Source: an uncultured Oscillospiraceae bacterium (GTDB lineage Bacteria; Bacillota; Clostridia; Oscillospirales; Oscillospiraceae). Taken from it: a stretch of DNA of 64,000 nucleotides. A model generated the notes under the pieces. The model worked only from the letters and a program-made list of their open reading frames with translations. It was not told the origin of the DNA and searched no databases. Of this stretch, positions 8,219-16,866 are shown piece by piece. The DNA lies in assembly GCA_934565795.1 (NCBI GenBank), contig CAKTIM010000003.1, positions 1 through 64,000 of the forward strand. Reading direction: 5' to 3'. Within the stretch, counting starts at the first letter, position 1. Every line of letters begins with the position of its first letter. The position numbers and the translations under genes were made by a program.

Positions 8219-9701
8219 AAAATGTGTTGTGTACCCACCTGAGCGCGTAATTCGCTTGGAAATTCCTGTTGGGAAATCTCCGCTTGGGTCGTGTCAGCGG
8301 CAAACAACTCCTGTTGATCTTCAGGCTCTGGGATATGTGGAAGAGGAATATATCATTCAAGGAAAATCCAATGTCTATTTGTGGCCCAAAGATAAGGATA
8401 GACCGCAGATTCGGATTGAGAATGCGCCATATAGCACTCGTGTACTGATCTATAAACCAAAGGATCCGAAAAGATTCAGCGGTGTTGTGGTTATGGAAAA
8501 CTTCAATAACTCTGCCAGAATCGATATGTCTAAAGTCGGATGGACAATCTGTTATGAGGAACTTGCTGCACAAGGAGACGCCTGGGTTGGCTATGATGTG
8601 CAGAAAGTCGGTTTTCGACTTTTGGAAACTTTTGACCCGGAACGGTATTCTCCGTATCATTTAGCATTTGATAATCCGCTGCCGCCGGAGGAACGGGGGC
8701 CGTTAGGCTGGCATATTTTACGGCAGGAATTTGCACGTATGGGAATAACCCCTGCGCTTGAGGTGCCGGATGATTTTGAAAAGGGATTAATGTTCGACAT
8801 GTCATACCAGTTGGCAGCTCTTTGCAGAAGGTGTGCTGAGGGAGATCCTTTTGATGGATATGCGGTGACGCATATTTGTGGTGCAGCTGTGGCAGATTAT
8901 AATTTGTATGTTGCAGGCTTTGAGCCTTATCTGCGTCGTGAAAACGGAAGGCCAATGTTTGATGGTTTCCTGAAGGTAATGTCAGGTTCCGGCGGAGAGA
9001 TTAGCCGGGAAGCAGATATGTGGCAGTGTGATGACCCGCGAAGCATGACCTATTCTGAAGTTCCGTTTATCAAAATTGAAACTGCGGGTGATATGCGAAG
9101 TATCATGCCGCATCCTTCCATGGCTTGTAAGCGCCGAATGACTGACCAGAATGAAGAAGGGCAAAAAGCGTGGTGGTATGAGCTTGCGGGGGTGGCGGTC
9201 AAATTTACAGAACGATATGATGTAGTTGCCTGTGCCTGTGAAGCAGATTACCAGCAGTTGGGACTAGAACGCCCATGTACCGATAGTGGGACTCTATATC
9301 CTAGCTATTCCGGAATCCGATTGATTGAAGCGGCATATCATAATCTACGGGAATGGATTCTTCACGGAATAACACCTCCGCATATGGAGCATTATCTGGA
9401 GCTGCATGGAGAATATCCTAATGTAGAATTTGACCTAGATAATAACGGAAATCACATTGGTGGTGTCAGATCGTCGTATGTGGATGTGCCGGTTGCATCA
9501 TATATGGATGACGGCCGAGTGGAAATGTTCTCGGCAGAGAAACTCGACGCTTTATATGGAACCCCGGAAGCATATGCTGCAAAAGTCGATGAGTACCTTG
9601 CTCAAATGGTTTCTGATCGCTGGCTTTTACCTCGTGGTGCTCAGCAAATCAGCAATCAGGCGCATGCTTTTTCATGGAAAAAGGAGGATGTAGATAAATG
9701 A
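8205..9701 (+). CDS. Alpha/beta hydrolase domain protein (Abhydrolase_10-like)
   Basis: The 498-residue protein matches the layout of a large alpha/beta-hydrolase-domain family: an N-terminal half ending in GVVVMENFNNSA, a central segment near residues 222-250, then GRPMFDGFLKV, PFIKIETAGDM and the C-terminal GGVRSSYVDVPVASY. In relatives the central segment carries GxSQ(S/T)G with the catalytic Ser. Here the matching stretch is CGAAVADY, with Ala at about 227 where Ser is expected. There is no signal peptide. ATG 8205 is chosen for GAGGTGAAGG upstream, and it overlaps the MFS gene. It may be a non-canonical or inactive hydrolase, or my alignment may be off. The substrate is unknown. Confidence 0.7.
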   Translation: MRPIEKCVVYPPERVIRLEIPVGKSPLGSCQRQTTPVDLQALGYVEEEYIIQGKSNVYLWPKDKDRPQIRIENAPYSTRVLIYKPKDPKRFSGVVVMENFNNSARIDMSKVGWTICYEELAAQGDAWVGYDVQKVGFRLLETFDPERYSPYHLAFDNPLPPEERGPLGWHILRQEFARMGITPALEVPDDFEKGLMFDMSYQLAALCRRCAEGDPFDGYAVTHICGAAVADYNLYVAGFEPYLRRENGRPMFDGFLKVMSGSGGEISREADMWQCDDPRSMTYSEVPFIKIETAGDMRSIMPHPSMACKRRMTDQNEEGQKAWWYELAGVAVKFTERYDVVACACEADYQQLGLERPCTDSGTLYPSYSGIRLIEAAYHNLREWILHGITPPHMEHYLELHGEYPNVEFDLDNNGNHIGGVRSSYVDVPVASYMDDGRVEMFSAEKLDALYGTPEAYAAKVDEYLAQMVSDRWLLPRGAQQISNQAHAFSWKKEDVDK

Positions 9702-11875
9702 TACCTCAATTCAAAACCAACGAGGAATTTTGGAATACCCCTCTTCCTCATCGTCCCGGGCAGACTGCTAGAGCACTGATGGACGATGGTCTTGGTGACA
9801 GCGAGTACTCCTTTGAAAAGTATGTCAGTGGAGCATATGGCGACAAAATTACTGAGTACTTCAAAACCTATGCTCTCTATACTGGCTTGGATGATCATCC
9901 TGATGTTCTTGAGTACTGGCGTAACTATGGAAAAGGACTTCACAAGTATGTGCATTTCCACGAAGATCCCTATCAGAGCTGGTCTGCTTATGTGCCTTGT
10001 TCATATGATCTGCCGGAAAACAAATCCAGGAAATACCCATGCATCATCATCGGTCAGCGCACGACTACCATGATGCAATATGAGGCAAGCAGTTTTATTC
10101 ACATGGCAGCACGGAACGAAATCATCGTCTTGACCGGAAATGATGTCAATGAGGATGATTATTTTGAAAACATTCTCGACACCGGACTGGCAGAATACCC
10201 CATTGATCCGAGTCGGGTATATCTTCATGGCCATTCCTTTGGCGCGGTTTTGTCCGGCAGACATGCGATTAAGTATGCCAGACGGATTGCGGGTGTGTGC
10301 ATGTCCGGTTCTCAGTATTATGGCGCTGACTCTTTGCAAAGTGAAATCGAGGATGCGAGCAAAGTTCGAATGCCGCTGATAGCCATTCATTGCACCAATC
10401 AGTCTCGAAATCTGCTGCCCTATAATGTAACACCTCGCAGGCATATGTCCCCGAAAAACCGGATGAATGCGACTACTTCGGATTTTTCCTTATTGACGGG
10501 TTATGAAGAAGTAAAATTCTGGCGGATGGTTAACCACTGTAAGCCTGTTTCTATGGAATATATGCGCAACATCCAGAAGCTTTCAGAGGATCGGTGTGAA
10601 CAGGTTCTGGGTATTCAGTTTGACAAAACATATATTCAGCAACACGATGGAGTAAACCATTATTTCGGTGATATATACGATGATAATCAGACTGTTATGC
10701 TCCGCTATGTAGCCGTTGAGGGTGGCCCTCATGCAGTACCTCCTTTTGCGGGGGATATTGCTTGGGAGTTCCTTTCGGAGTTTTCCAGAGACGTGCAAAC
10801 AGGGGCGCTGATTCGTCAGGGGAAGGCTGTGGGAGATGTAGATCCCTTCTGGACTACCGCTTTTCCGATGCTTGGCTATCGAACTCCCGGTGAATATGTT
10901 GCTTTGCACGGAGATGAGACATTCTGCTTCAAAAATCTATTTACAGCAGAACTAACAGATACCATGAAAACCATTCTCCATACGCGGCTGCACTTCAGTG
11001 GCGTAGAGCATGAACTGGCTGCTTACTGGGCCGATCAGGGAATCCGCAGGGAAGTTTTGGAATCGGATGGAAAGAAGTGGGTGCTTTATGCGCCTGCTGT
11101 CTTCGTGAAAGCGATGTCTCTGGTAATCTATCTTGGTGATACAGATGATGTGATGGATGCTGAGGCATCCGGAATTGTACAGACAGCCGCAAACCTTGGC
11201 ATGATGACTGTGATTCCGGAAGATGTGAATAATGACAGCTTGATGGATACTATCGTCGACATGTTGGAGCGATGGGGAATGCTGAAAAAAGGCTGCACTT
11301 ACTTTGCGGGCTTTGGATTTGGCGCCCAATGCGCCGGCCGCCATGCGATACGAATGGCAGGGAAGATTGGGGCAGTTGCGCTTCTTGGTGAGCAGTATTA
11401 CGGCTATGATAATGTACCGGAAGAGATTGCCGGAGCAGCAAAAACAGGAATGCCTGTCATAATGATTCACGGAAGCTGCGAAGAACGGGGAATTCTTCCC
11501 TTCTACGCGAATTCTCATTGCCCGCTGCCGCAAAAGCGTGCGGATAATGTAACTGTTTCTACGCTGTCTTTGATTTCCAGTTTCGCTGAGCATGCGTTCT
11601 GGCGTCAGATAAACGGATGCAAGACGGTTTCTCTGGCAGATATGGCAAATACGGAAGCCAGTGAGGATATGTGCCAGTGCACAATCGGTGCGCCTTTGGA
11701 CGAAACTTGGACAGAAACTGAAGACGGGATTTCCATTCTGGCAGGTGGAATTATGAATGAGACAGGAAAACAGGTGATTTGTTATACTGCACTGAAGGGA
11801 GCACCCCATTACCCACTGCCGGCTGCAATTAGGCGGGCTTGCCGCTTCTTCGCGGATCATTCGAATAATTTATGA
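9698..11875 (+). CDS. Tandem double alpha/beta hydrolase, PHB-depolymerase-like esterase
   Basis: The 725-residue protein is two homologous halves. Half one has the nucleophile elbow GHSFG (Ser about 180) before SGRHAIKYARRIAG, and a His in EGGPHAVPP (about 345). Half two repeats this as GFGFGAQCAGRHAIRMAGKIG, then GEQYYG and GAPHYPLP. Its nucleophile position is Gly (about 540), so only half one looks catalytic. The fold resembles LpqC/PHB-depolymerase-type esterases. No signal peptide is present, so it should be cytoplasmic. It overlaps the preceding gene by 4 bp. The two single-domain genes downstream are further paralogues, and the set probably arose by repeated duplication. Confidence 0.75.
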   Translation: MIPQFKTNEEFWNTPLPHRPGQTARALMDDGLGDSEYSFEKYVSGAYGDKITEYFKTYALYTGLDDHPDVLEYWRNYGKGLHKYVHFHEDPYQSWSAYVPCSYDLPENKSRKYPCIIIGQRTTTMMQYEASSFIHMAARNEIIVLTGNDVNEDDYFENILDTGLAEYPIDPSRVYLHGHSFGAVLSGRHAIKYARRIAGVCMSGSQYYGADSLQSEIEDASKVRMPLIAIHCTNQSRNLLPYNVTPRRHMSPKNRMNATTSDFSLLTGYEEVKFWRMVNHCKPVSMEYMRNIQKLSEDRCEQVLGIQFDKTYIQQHDGVNHYFGDIYDDNQTVMLRYVAVEGGPHAVPPFAGDIAWEFLSEFSRDVQTGALIRQGKAVGDVDPFWTTAFPMLGYRTPGEYVALHGDETFCFKNLFTAELTDTMKTILHTRLHFSGVEHELAAYWADQGIRREVLESDGKKWVLYAPAVFVKAMSLVIYLGDTDDVMDAEASGIVQTAANLGMMTVIPEDVNNDSLMDTIVDMLERWGMLKKGCTYFAGFGFGAQCAGRHAIRMAGKIGAVALLGEQYYGYDNVPEEIAGAAKTGMPVIMIHGSCEERGILPFYANSHCPLPQKRADNVTVSTLSLISSFAEHAFWRQINGCKTVSLADMANTEASEDMCQCTIGAPLDETWTETEDGISILAGGIMNETGKQVICYTALKGAPHYPLPAAIRRACRFFADHSNNL

Positions 11876-11892
11876 TACAGGGAGGTTAATCT

Positions 11893-13152
11893 ATGGAGTA
11901 CCCTGAAAAGAAATTGTGGGATATGCCGATGATTGGCTTGCAGGATCGAAATCTTGATCCTGTAGAGAATCCCAAAACACTTCGTCAGGTCAGACAGGGG
12001 TCTGTGACCAATGATTTTGATATGGAAGCACATATCAATTCCGAAGATGGACAACGCCAAGCTCAGAATTGGGCGAATGTAATTACTTGGCGGGATGAAA
12101 TGGATCCCCATGTATTGGCGTACTGGGAAAATCTCGGATGGAAGAAGAGTCTGTATGACACCGAAGATCAGGATAAGCGCTGGTCCTGCTTTACTCCGAT
12201 TTCATCTTTGAAGGAAGAAAACAAAGATCGAAAATACCCGCTGTATTTTATCATGCATGGTGGTATCACTCCCGTCTACGAGATGGAAGGGTATGGCATG
12301 ATTCAACCCACAGCCCCTGACGAACCCTTTGTCATCATTCCATACAAGTTGGATCTGTCACGCTTCCTGGAAATTTACCATTACGCAATTACCCATTTTC
12401 CCATTGATCGGGGGCGGGTATATATCTTCAGCTACTGCGGCGGAAGTCGAGCAAATCAATTCGGTTTGCGATACCCGGAACTCTTTGCAGGCATAGCACC
12501 TTGCGGAAATCCTTTGCGTGAAAACTATAAGCCTGTCTTGTGGTATTCCGATTATGAGCGGGTACGTCGTCTGGGACTTCCCTGCATCCATATGGACGGT
12601 CTGGATGACTTGACCCAGTTGCTTCCCATTTACAGCACCGGTGACAGCAGACGCTCAGAAGATCCCGACTATCCCGGACGTACTGGCAATATGCCGCTGG
12701 CAAAACGGGAATACAAGGTTAATTGCCTGCGGGATATGCTCTTTACCTTCGGATGTCGGGATGTAACTGCAGAAGAGGTTTATGCCTGTGAGCAAAGCGA
12801 GGATGAGGTGCGGCGAAAGGTCGGTGTGCCTGCCGACAACACTTTTGTGGAAACAGTGCTGGGAAAGCGCCACTATGTAGCATCTTTCAATAATCAGCAT
12901 GGTGACGATCGGATGCGTATTGTCGGCATAGAGAGCATGGGCCATTTCCCAGATGCTACACTTGGAATGGCTGTGTGGGAATACCTGCGAAAATTCCGCA
13001 GAAATATGGAAACCGGGGGTATTGAGATCATTGGACAGGAGTCTAAGGAGCCTGCTCAGGATTACGGTCCTTTTGATCCGGACCGGTATTTACATGATAA
13101 CGGTAATCGAGAGCATGGTTATACCACTGCTTGGGATGGAACACCGGTATAA
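11893..13152 (+). CDS. Alpha/beta hydrolase paralogue with Cys at the nucleophile position
   Basis: The 419-residue protein aligns with the neighbouring esterases through HVLAYWENLGWKKSLYD, PIDRGRVYIFSYCGGSR and SMGHFPDATL. Where the paralogues have GHSFG, it has SYCGG, so Cys about 182 replaces Ser. The His near the C-terminus is retained. Cys nucleophiles are known in alpha/beta hydrolases such as dienelactone hydrolase, so activity is possible. The start has GGGAGG at 11880-11885. No signal peptide is seen. It lies 17 bp after the tandem protein in the same operon. Confidence 0.7.
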   Translation: MEYPEKKLWDMPMIGLQDRNLDPVENPKTLRQVRQGSVTNDFDMEAHINSEDGQRQAQNWANVITWRDEMDPHVLAYWENLGWKKSLYDTEDQDKRWSCFTPISSLKEENKDRKYPLYFIMHGGITPVYEMEGYGMIQPTAPDEPFVIIPYKLDLSRFLEIYHYAITHFPIDRGRVYIFSYCGGSRANQFGLRYPELFAGIAPCGNPLRENYKPVLWYSDYERVRRLGLPCIHMDGLDDLTQLLPIYSTGDSRRSEDPDYPGRTGNMPLAKREYKVNCLRDMLFTFGCRDVTAEEVYACEQSEDEVRRKVGVPADNTFVETVLGKRHYVASFNNQHGDDRMRIVGIESMGHFPDATLGMAVWEYLRKFRRNMETGGIEIIGQESKEPAQDYGPFDPDRYLHDNGNREHGYTTAWDGTPV

Positions 13153-13243
13153 GAATGATTGAATAATGGATTCGGGCGGTGCAGCCAGCTTGCAGCAGAT
13201 GCAGGATGCTGCACTGCCCTTGTTCTTTACAGGGGATGAGTAT

Positions 13244-14362
13244 ATGAATACACAGTGGTACTCAGAGGAATTATGGCATCGCGTGTTTCCCGCAATTGGA
13301 AATCGTACTGCTTGGAGCGTTGTGGCAGGACCTAAAGAGTCGGATCCTGCCGTTCGGGAGAATTTACATAAGCCTTACTCCAAACGCCTTATGGAGCATA
13401 TGCAGCCGTGGCTGACATATGGAGAAGATGGAAGTAATTCGGAATTGATTCGTTACTGGGCAGAAAGAGGAATCCGTAAGGAAATCCACAGCTGTTCGGA
13501 GAATCCAGATCGGACTTGGGTTGCATATCTTCCGGAGCATGCGGTGCAGTTAGGACTTTCCTGCCCAATATGGTTTATTAATCATGCAAAAGGCAGGGAC
13601 TTGCTTGATATAGAGTGCTGGGGATTTGTGCAACTGGTGGCAGAAAAGCAGATTATTGTTCTCACTGTGGAGGAAGGGAACTCTGACGAAATTGTTTGGC
13701 AAACAATACTGGAAGCTGCCAGACAATATCCCGTTGATCTTTCTAGAGTTTATATGGTCGGCCATTCCTTTTCAGGTTCGGTATCAGGAAGAATAGTCAT
13801 TGCAAATCCGGAGCGATATGCCGGTGTCTGTATGCTCGGCAGCCAGTATAGTGGATTGGATTCTACGAAGGAGCAAATTGCCAATGCCATGCGATATCGG
13901 ATGCCTAGGATTGATGTCCATGGTACTGCAGAGAAAATCCTCCCTTTTAATCAAACAAGTGGAATTCCTGCTTCGCCTAGAATTGTTGACAATGTTACAC
14001 CGACAGATATGGGGGCAGAAGCATGTTATGCCGAGCAATGTCTTTGGCACAAGCTAAATTGCTGTGAGATGGTTGAATGGCAAGATGCTGCCAATATTCA
14101 GCAAACATCGGGGGATATAGTGGAACAGAAAATCGGCACAATACTTCAAAACACGCGTGTTCGGGTGCTGGGAATGGTGCCGCACTATATAGGTGATGTC
14201 CTGGATCATGAAGGTTTTGCTCTCATTCGTCATATTGGTGTTGAGGGAGCCCCACACTATCCATCCGCATATTGTGCCGAGCTTGCATGGGAGTTCTTAC
14301 ACGGCTTCTCACGAGATACGCAGACTGGTGAATTATTGTGGTATAATCATAAAACCCGCTAG
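13244..14362 (+). CDS. Alpha/beta hydrolase paralogue, PHB-depolymerase-like esterase
   Basis: The 372-residue protein carries a full apparent triad: Ser about 175 in VGHSFSGSVSG, an acidic residue in VHGTAEKILPFN, and His in EGAPHYPSA. Its C-terminal SRDTQTGELLW closely matches the end of the first half of the tandem protein. I start it at ATG 13244 because AGGGGATGAG lies just upstream and because the resulting N-terminus (MNTQWYSEELWHRVF) aligns with its paralogues. An ATG at 13166 has no ribosome binding site. It is probably a cytoplasmic esterase acting on the same class of substrate as its neighbours. Confidence 0.75.
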   Translation: MNTQWYSEELWHRVFPAIGNRTAWSVVAGPKESDPAVRENLHKPYSKRLMEHMQPWLTYGEDGSNSELIRYWAERGIRKEIHSCSENPDRTWVAYLPEHAVQLGLSCPIWFINHAKGRDLLDIECWGFVQLVAEKQIIVLTVEEGNSDEIVWQTILEAARQYPVDLSRVYMVGHSFSGSVSGRIVIANPERYAGVCMLGSQYSGLDSTKEQIANAMRYRMPRIDVHGTAEKILPFNQTSGIPASPRIVDNVTPTDMGAEACYAEQCLWHKLNCCEMVEWQDAANIQQTSGDIVEQKIGTILQNTRVRVLGMVPHYIGDVLDHEGFALIRHIGVEGAPHYPSAYCAELAWEFLHGFSRDTQTGELLWYNHKTR

Positions 14363-14372
14363 GAGGGAAAAC

Positions 14373-15608
14373 ATGGATTTTCAAAAACTGGATGCTTACA
14401 TGCAATCACTGGAGACTGCTTTTGGTGTTCCTTCTTGTGAAATAGCAGTTACACAAGGAAAAGAAACAGTATTCAGCAAAACATATGGCTATTCGGATGC
14501 GATGCGGAAACAGCCTGCAGCAAAAACAGATCTTTATCGACTGCTCTCCATGACAAAACTTGTTACGGTAATTGCAGTGCTTCAGCAAATCGAACAAAAC
14601 AAGCTCTGCTTAGAAAGCCTTGTGGAAGAATACCTTCCTGATTATAAGGAAATGAAAGTTGCGGACTGCTTCGACCGATATCAGGTTCCGGTACAGTGGC
14701 CCACCATGGACACACCATTCCATCCGGCTCGCACGCCCATCCGAGTGGTAGATTTGCTGACTATGACCGCAGGAATGACTTATGACTTGTCATCAGCGCC
14801 TGTGGCTTTCATGCGGAGCGTGCACTGGGAAGATGGTACCACACAAGAAGTGGTTGCCCAACTGGCAAAGCTTCCATTGGTGTATGAACCAGGGGAACGA
14901 TGGGTATATAGTTTGGCACATGATGTATTAGGGGCAATTGTTGAGATCCTCTCCGGGCAGAAGCTGGGGGATTATATGAATACTCATATTTTTGAACCAT
15001 TGGGCATCGAACCGCTCTATTTTCATTTGGATAGTACGCTTCAATCTCGGGTGGCGGCATTGTATCAACAGCCAAGAATGACGCATGATATAATACCAGA
15101 TGACGGGAAAGTGAGCGACAGCTTTAAAGTCACCCGGAACTATGAAAGCGGTGGAGCCGGACTAATTGGAACGGTATCTTCTTATAGTGCTATCGTGCAA
15201 GCGCTAGCCTGTGGTGGACTTGGCAAGAACCGTATTCTCCGGGAGGAAACTGTTGCATTGCTATCGAAACCTTATACGAAAGGTATACAGCAGAAAGACT
15301 TCTCCGGTACCGGAAAGAATGGTTATGCGTATGGATACGGAGTACGAGTGCTTACAGATGCATCGACATCGCGCTCTCCTCTGGGCGAATTCGGCTGGGA
15401 TGGAGCTGCAGGTGCTTTTATCATCACCTGCGGCGCACCGGATACAGCCTTCACCGAAACCATGCTGGCAGCCCTGCGCGGCTTTACCTGCTGCATCCCG
15501 AATGCCAAGGAAGGCGGCATTGTTCTGGGTGTGGGAGTCATGGAAGCCGGTGACATCCGCAGCTCTGCCGCAATGGAGGAAGCCTACCAGCTGGGACGCA
15601 GCGTTTGA
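14373..15608 (+). CDS. Serine hydrolase of the beta-lactamase/DD-peptidase fold
   Basis: The 411-residue protein has SMTK (Ser 59, Lys 62) and a catalytic Tyr in VYSLAHDVLG (about 179), typical of class C beta-lactamase-related esterases. The region that normally carries HxG is GEFGWDGAAGAF. There is no signal peptide, so an intracellular esterase is more likely than a cell-wall enzyme. ATG 14373 has AGGAGGG upstream. After GWDGAAGAF the last 60 or so residues (FIITCGAPDTAFTETM...) do not look like the family's usual end, and the codons switch to the GC-rich style of the core genome. The gene may be a fusion made at the island edge. Confidence 0.75.
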   Translation: MDFQKLDAYMQSLETAFGVPSCEIAVTQGKETVFSKTYGYSDAMRKQPAAKTDLYRLLSMTKLVTVIAVLQQIEQNKLCLESLVEEYLPDYKEMKVADCFDRYQVPVQWPTMDTPFHPARTPIRVVDLLTMTAGMTYDLSSAPVAFMRSVHWEDGTTQEVVAQLAKLPLVYEPGERWVYSLAHDVLGAIVEILSGQKLGDYMNTHIFEPLGIEPLYFHLDSTLQSRVAALYQQPRMTHDIIPDDGKVSDSFKVTRNYESGGAGLIGTVSSYSAIVQALACGGLGKNRILREETVALLSKPYTKGIQQKDFSGTGKNGYAYGYGVRVLTDASTSRSPLGEFGWDGAAGAFIITCGAPDTAFTETMLAALRGFTCCIPNAKEGGIVLGVGVMEAGDIRSSAAMEEAYQLGRSV

Positions 15609-15891
15609 TCGGATTTCTATGCCCGAAACAGCTGGAAATACGGCTTCCCGGTGCGAAAAGCTGTTCTCCTCTAAGGAACCTCTGAATAAATGGCCTCCCA
15701 TTCTGCCATTCTTGCTATTCAAGCAATTTTTCAATATCGGACGGGAAAATGCTTAAATTGCACGAGTTTCAAGTATTTTCAGCCGCTATTCCCTGCAAAA
15801 GAGCAGACTGCCCCCTCTCAGGTTGCGGAAAGCCTTCGACCTGCAATTGAAAGCAGTTCGTTTCATTTTTGCTGTCCTCCTGTAGCCTTGG
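15609..15891. other. Intergenic gap with a relic of the dispersed repeat
   Basis: No gene is seen. TAAGGAACCTCTGAATAAAT at 15672-15691 is one terminal inverted repeat of the dispersed miniature element, here in the opposite orientation and without its partner end. The rest is unassigned. Confidence 0.5.
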
Positions 15892-16716
15892 TTACGGCTT
15901 CAGGGGGCCATAGAAGTAGCTGGCTGTTGCGCCGCCGTCGATCAGGAATGTGGAGCCGCTGATGAACGCGCCCTTGTCGCTCATCAGAAGTTCTGCGACA
16001 TTTGCAATTTCATCCGCAGTGCCGGGACGGCCTGCCGGGCACTTGGCAAACATATTCTTATAGAAATCTCCCCGGGGGCCGTTGAACTCGTCCAGTGCCA
16101 GCGGGGTGACGACGATACCGGGTGCAATGTCATTGAGACGTGCGCCGCGCTTGCCCCACTCCACAGCCTGTGCCATCACACGCTTTTCGTTGCAGCGCTT
16201 GGCCAGCTGGTAGGCGTGGAGGGCATCCCGGATATTCTCCGGCTTCAGGAAGTCGAGAGAAAGCAGCTCTTCTGTAGGCGTAGTGGCAAGCAGCCTGTCC
16301 TGTTCCGCTGTCAGGGCAGGCATACGCCAGCCGGACTGACTGGAGATGGTCACGCCTACGCCGCCGGGAGCGATAACCTTGCCGACCTCCTCCAGCAGCA
16401 CTGCCGTGCCGTAGAGGTCAACCTTCAAGATTGCTTCAATGGGTGCCTGGCTGGGAGAAACGCCTGCGGCGTTCACCAGCATCTTGATCTCACCGTATTT
16501 CTGCCCTTCGGCAATGAGATTCTGAATAGATTCCCGGCTGGACAGATCCATTTCCACAGGAACCACATCAAAACCGGCCTCATTCATGGTCTTTGCAATG
16601 GCCTGTGCATTCTCCAATTTCTTATCGCCTACTACAATTTTCATTCCCGTACCCATACGACGGGCGATGGCCATGCCGATCTGTCCGGCACCGGCCCAAA
16701 GCATTACATTTTTCAT
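15892..16716 (-). CDS. Short-chain dehydrogenase/reductase (SDR)
   Basis: The 274-residue protein has a variant N-terminal nucleotide motif (WAGAGQIGMAIARRMG), the NAAG motif (VNAAGVSP), and the catalytic Tyr and Lys in YQLAKRCN. The C-terminal FISGSTFLIDGG is characteristic of SDRs. It is a soluble NAD(P)-dependent oxidoreductase with unknown substrate. The first glycine motif is closer to GxGxxG than to the classical TGxxxGxG. A good ribosome binding site (AAGGAGG) precedes the start. A LysR gene upstream on the same strand may regulate it. Confidence 0.85.
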   Translation of the reverse strand: MKNVMLWAGAGQIGMAIARRMGTGMKIVVGDKKLENAQAIAKTMNEAGFDVVPVEMDLSSRESIQNLIAEGQKYGEIKMLVNAAGVSPSQAPIEAILKVDLYGTAVLLEEVGKVIAPGGVGVTISSQSGWRMPALTAEQDRLLATTPTEELLSLDFLKPENIRDALHAYQLAKRCNEKRVMAQAVEWGKRGARLNDIAPGIVVTPLALDEFNGPRGDFYKNMFAKCPAGRPGTADEIANVAELLMSDKGAFISGSTFLIDGGATASYFYGPLKP

Positions 16717-16748
16717 TTTGCTGCCTCCTTGGTGCTTTTTCTGGTTTC

Positions 16749-16777
16749 ATTGTAGCCATTTCTCCAGCCGCAGTCAA
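16749..16777 (-). promoter_or_regulatory. Promoter of the SDR gene
   Basis: On the minus strand TTGACT (16777-16772) and TACAAT (16754-16749) are 17 bp apart, 32 bp upstream of the SDR start. Confidence 0.6.
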
Positions 16778-16815
16778 TTTTACTTTCAGCTTCTTTTCAT
16801 AAGGAAAACTGATAT

Positions 16816-16850
16816 GAAAAACGCCGCCCCCAAGGCACGGGGCAGCGTTT
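16816..16850 (-). terminator. Terminator of the LysR gene
   Basis: AAACGCTGCCCC and GGGGCGGCGTTT (read on the minus strand) form a GC-rich stem followed by more T residues, just after the LysR stop codon. Confidence 0.7.
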
Positions 16851-16866
16851 CTCTGTAAACTGTAAT

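Noticed and set aside
13166..13243. Upstream ATG for the esterase at 13244
   Set aside because: It has no ribosome binding site and adds residues absent from the paralogues.
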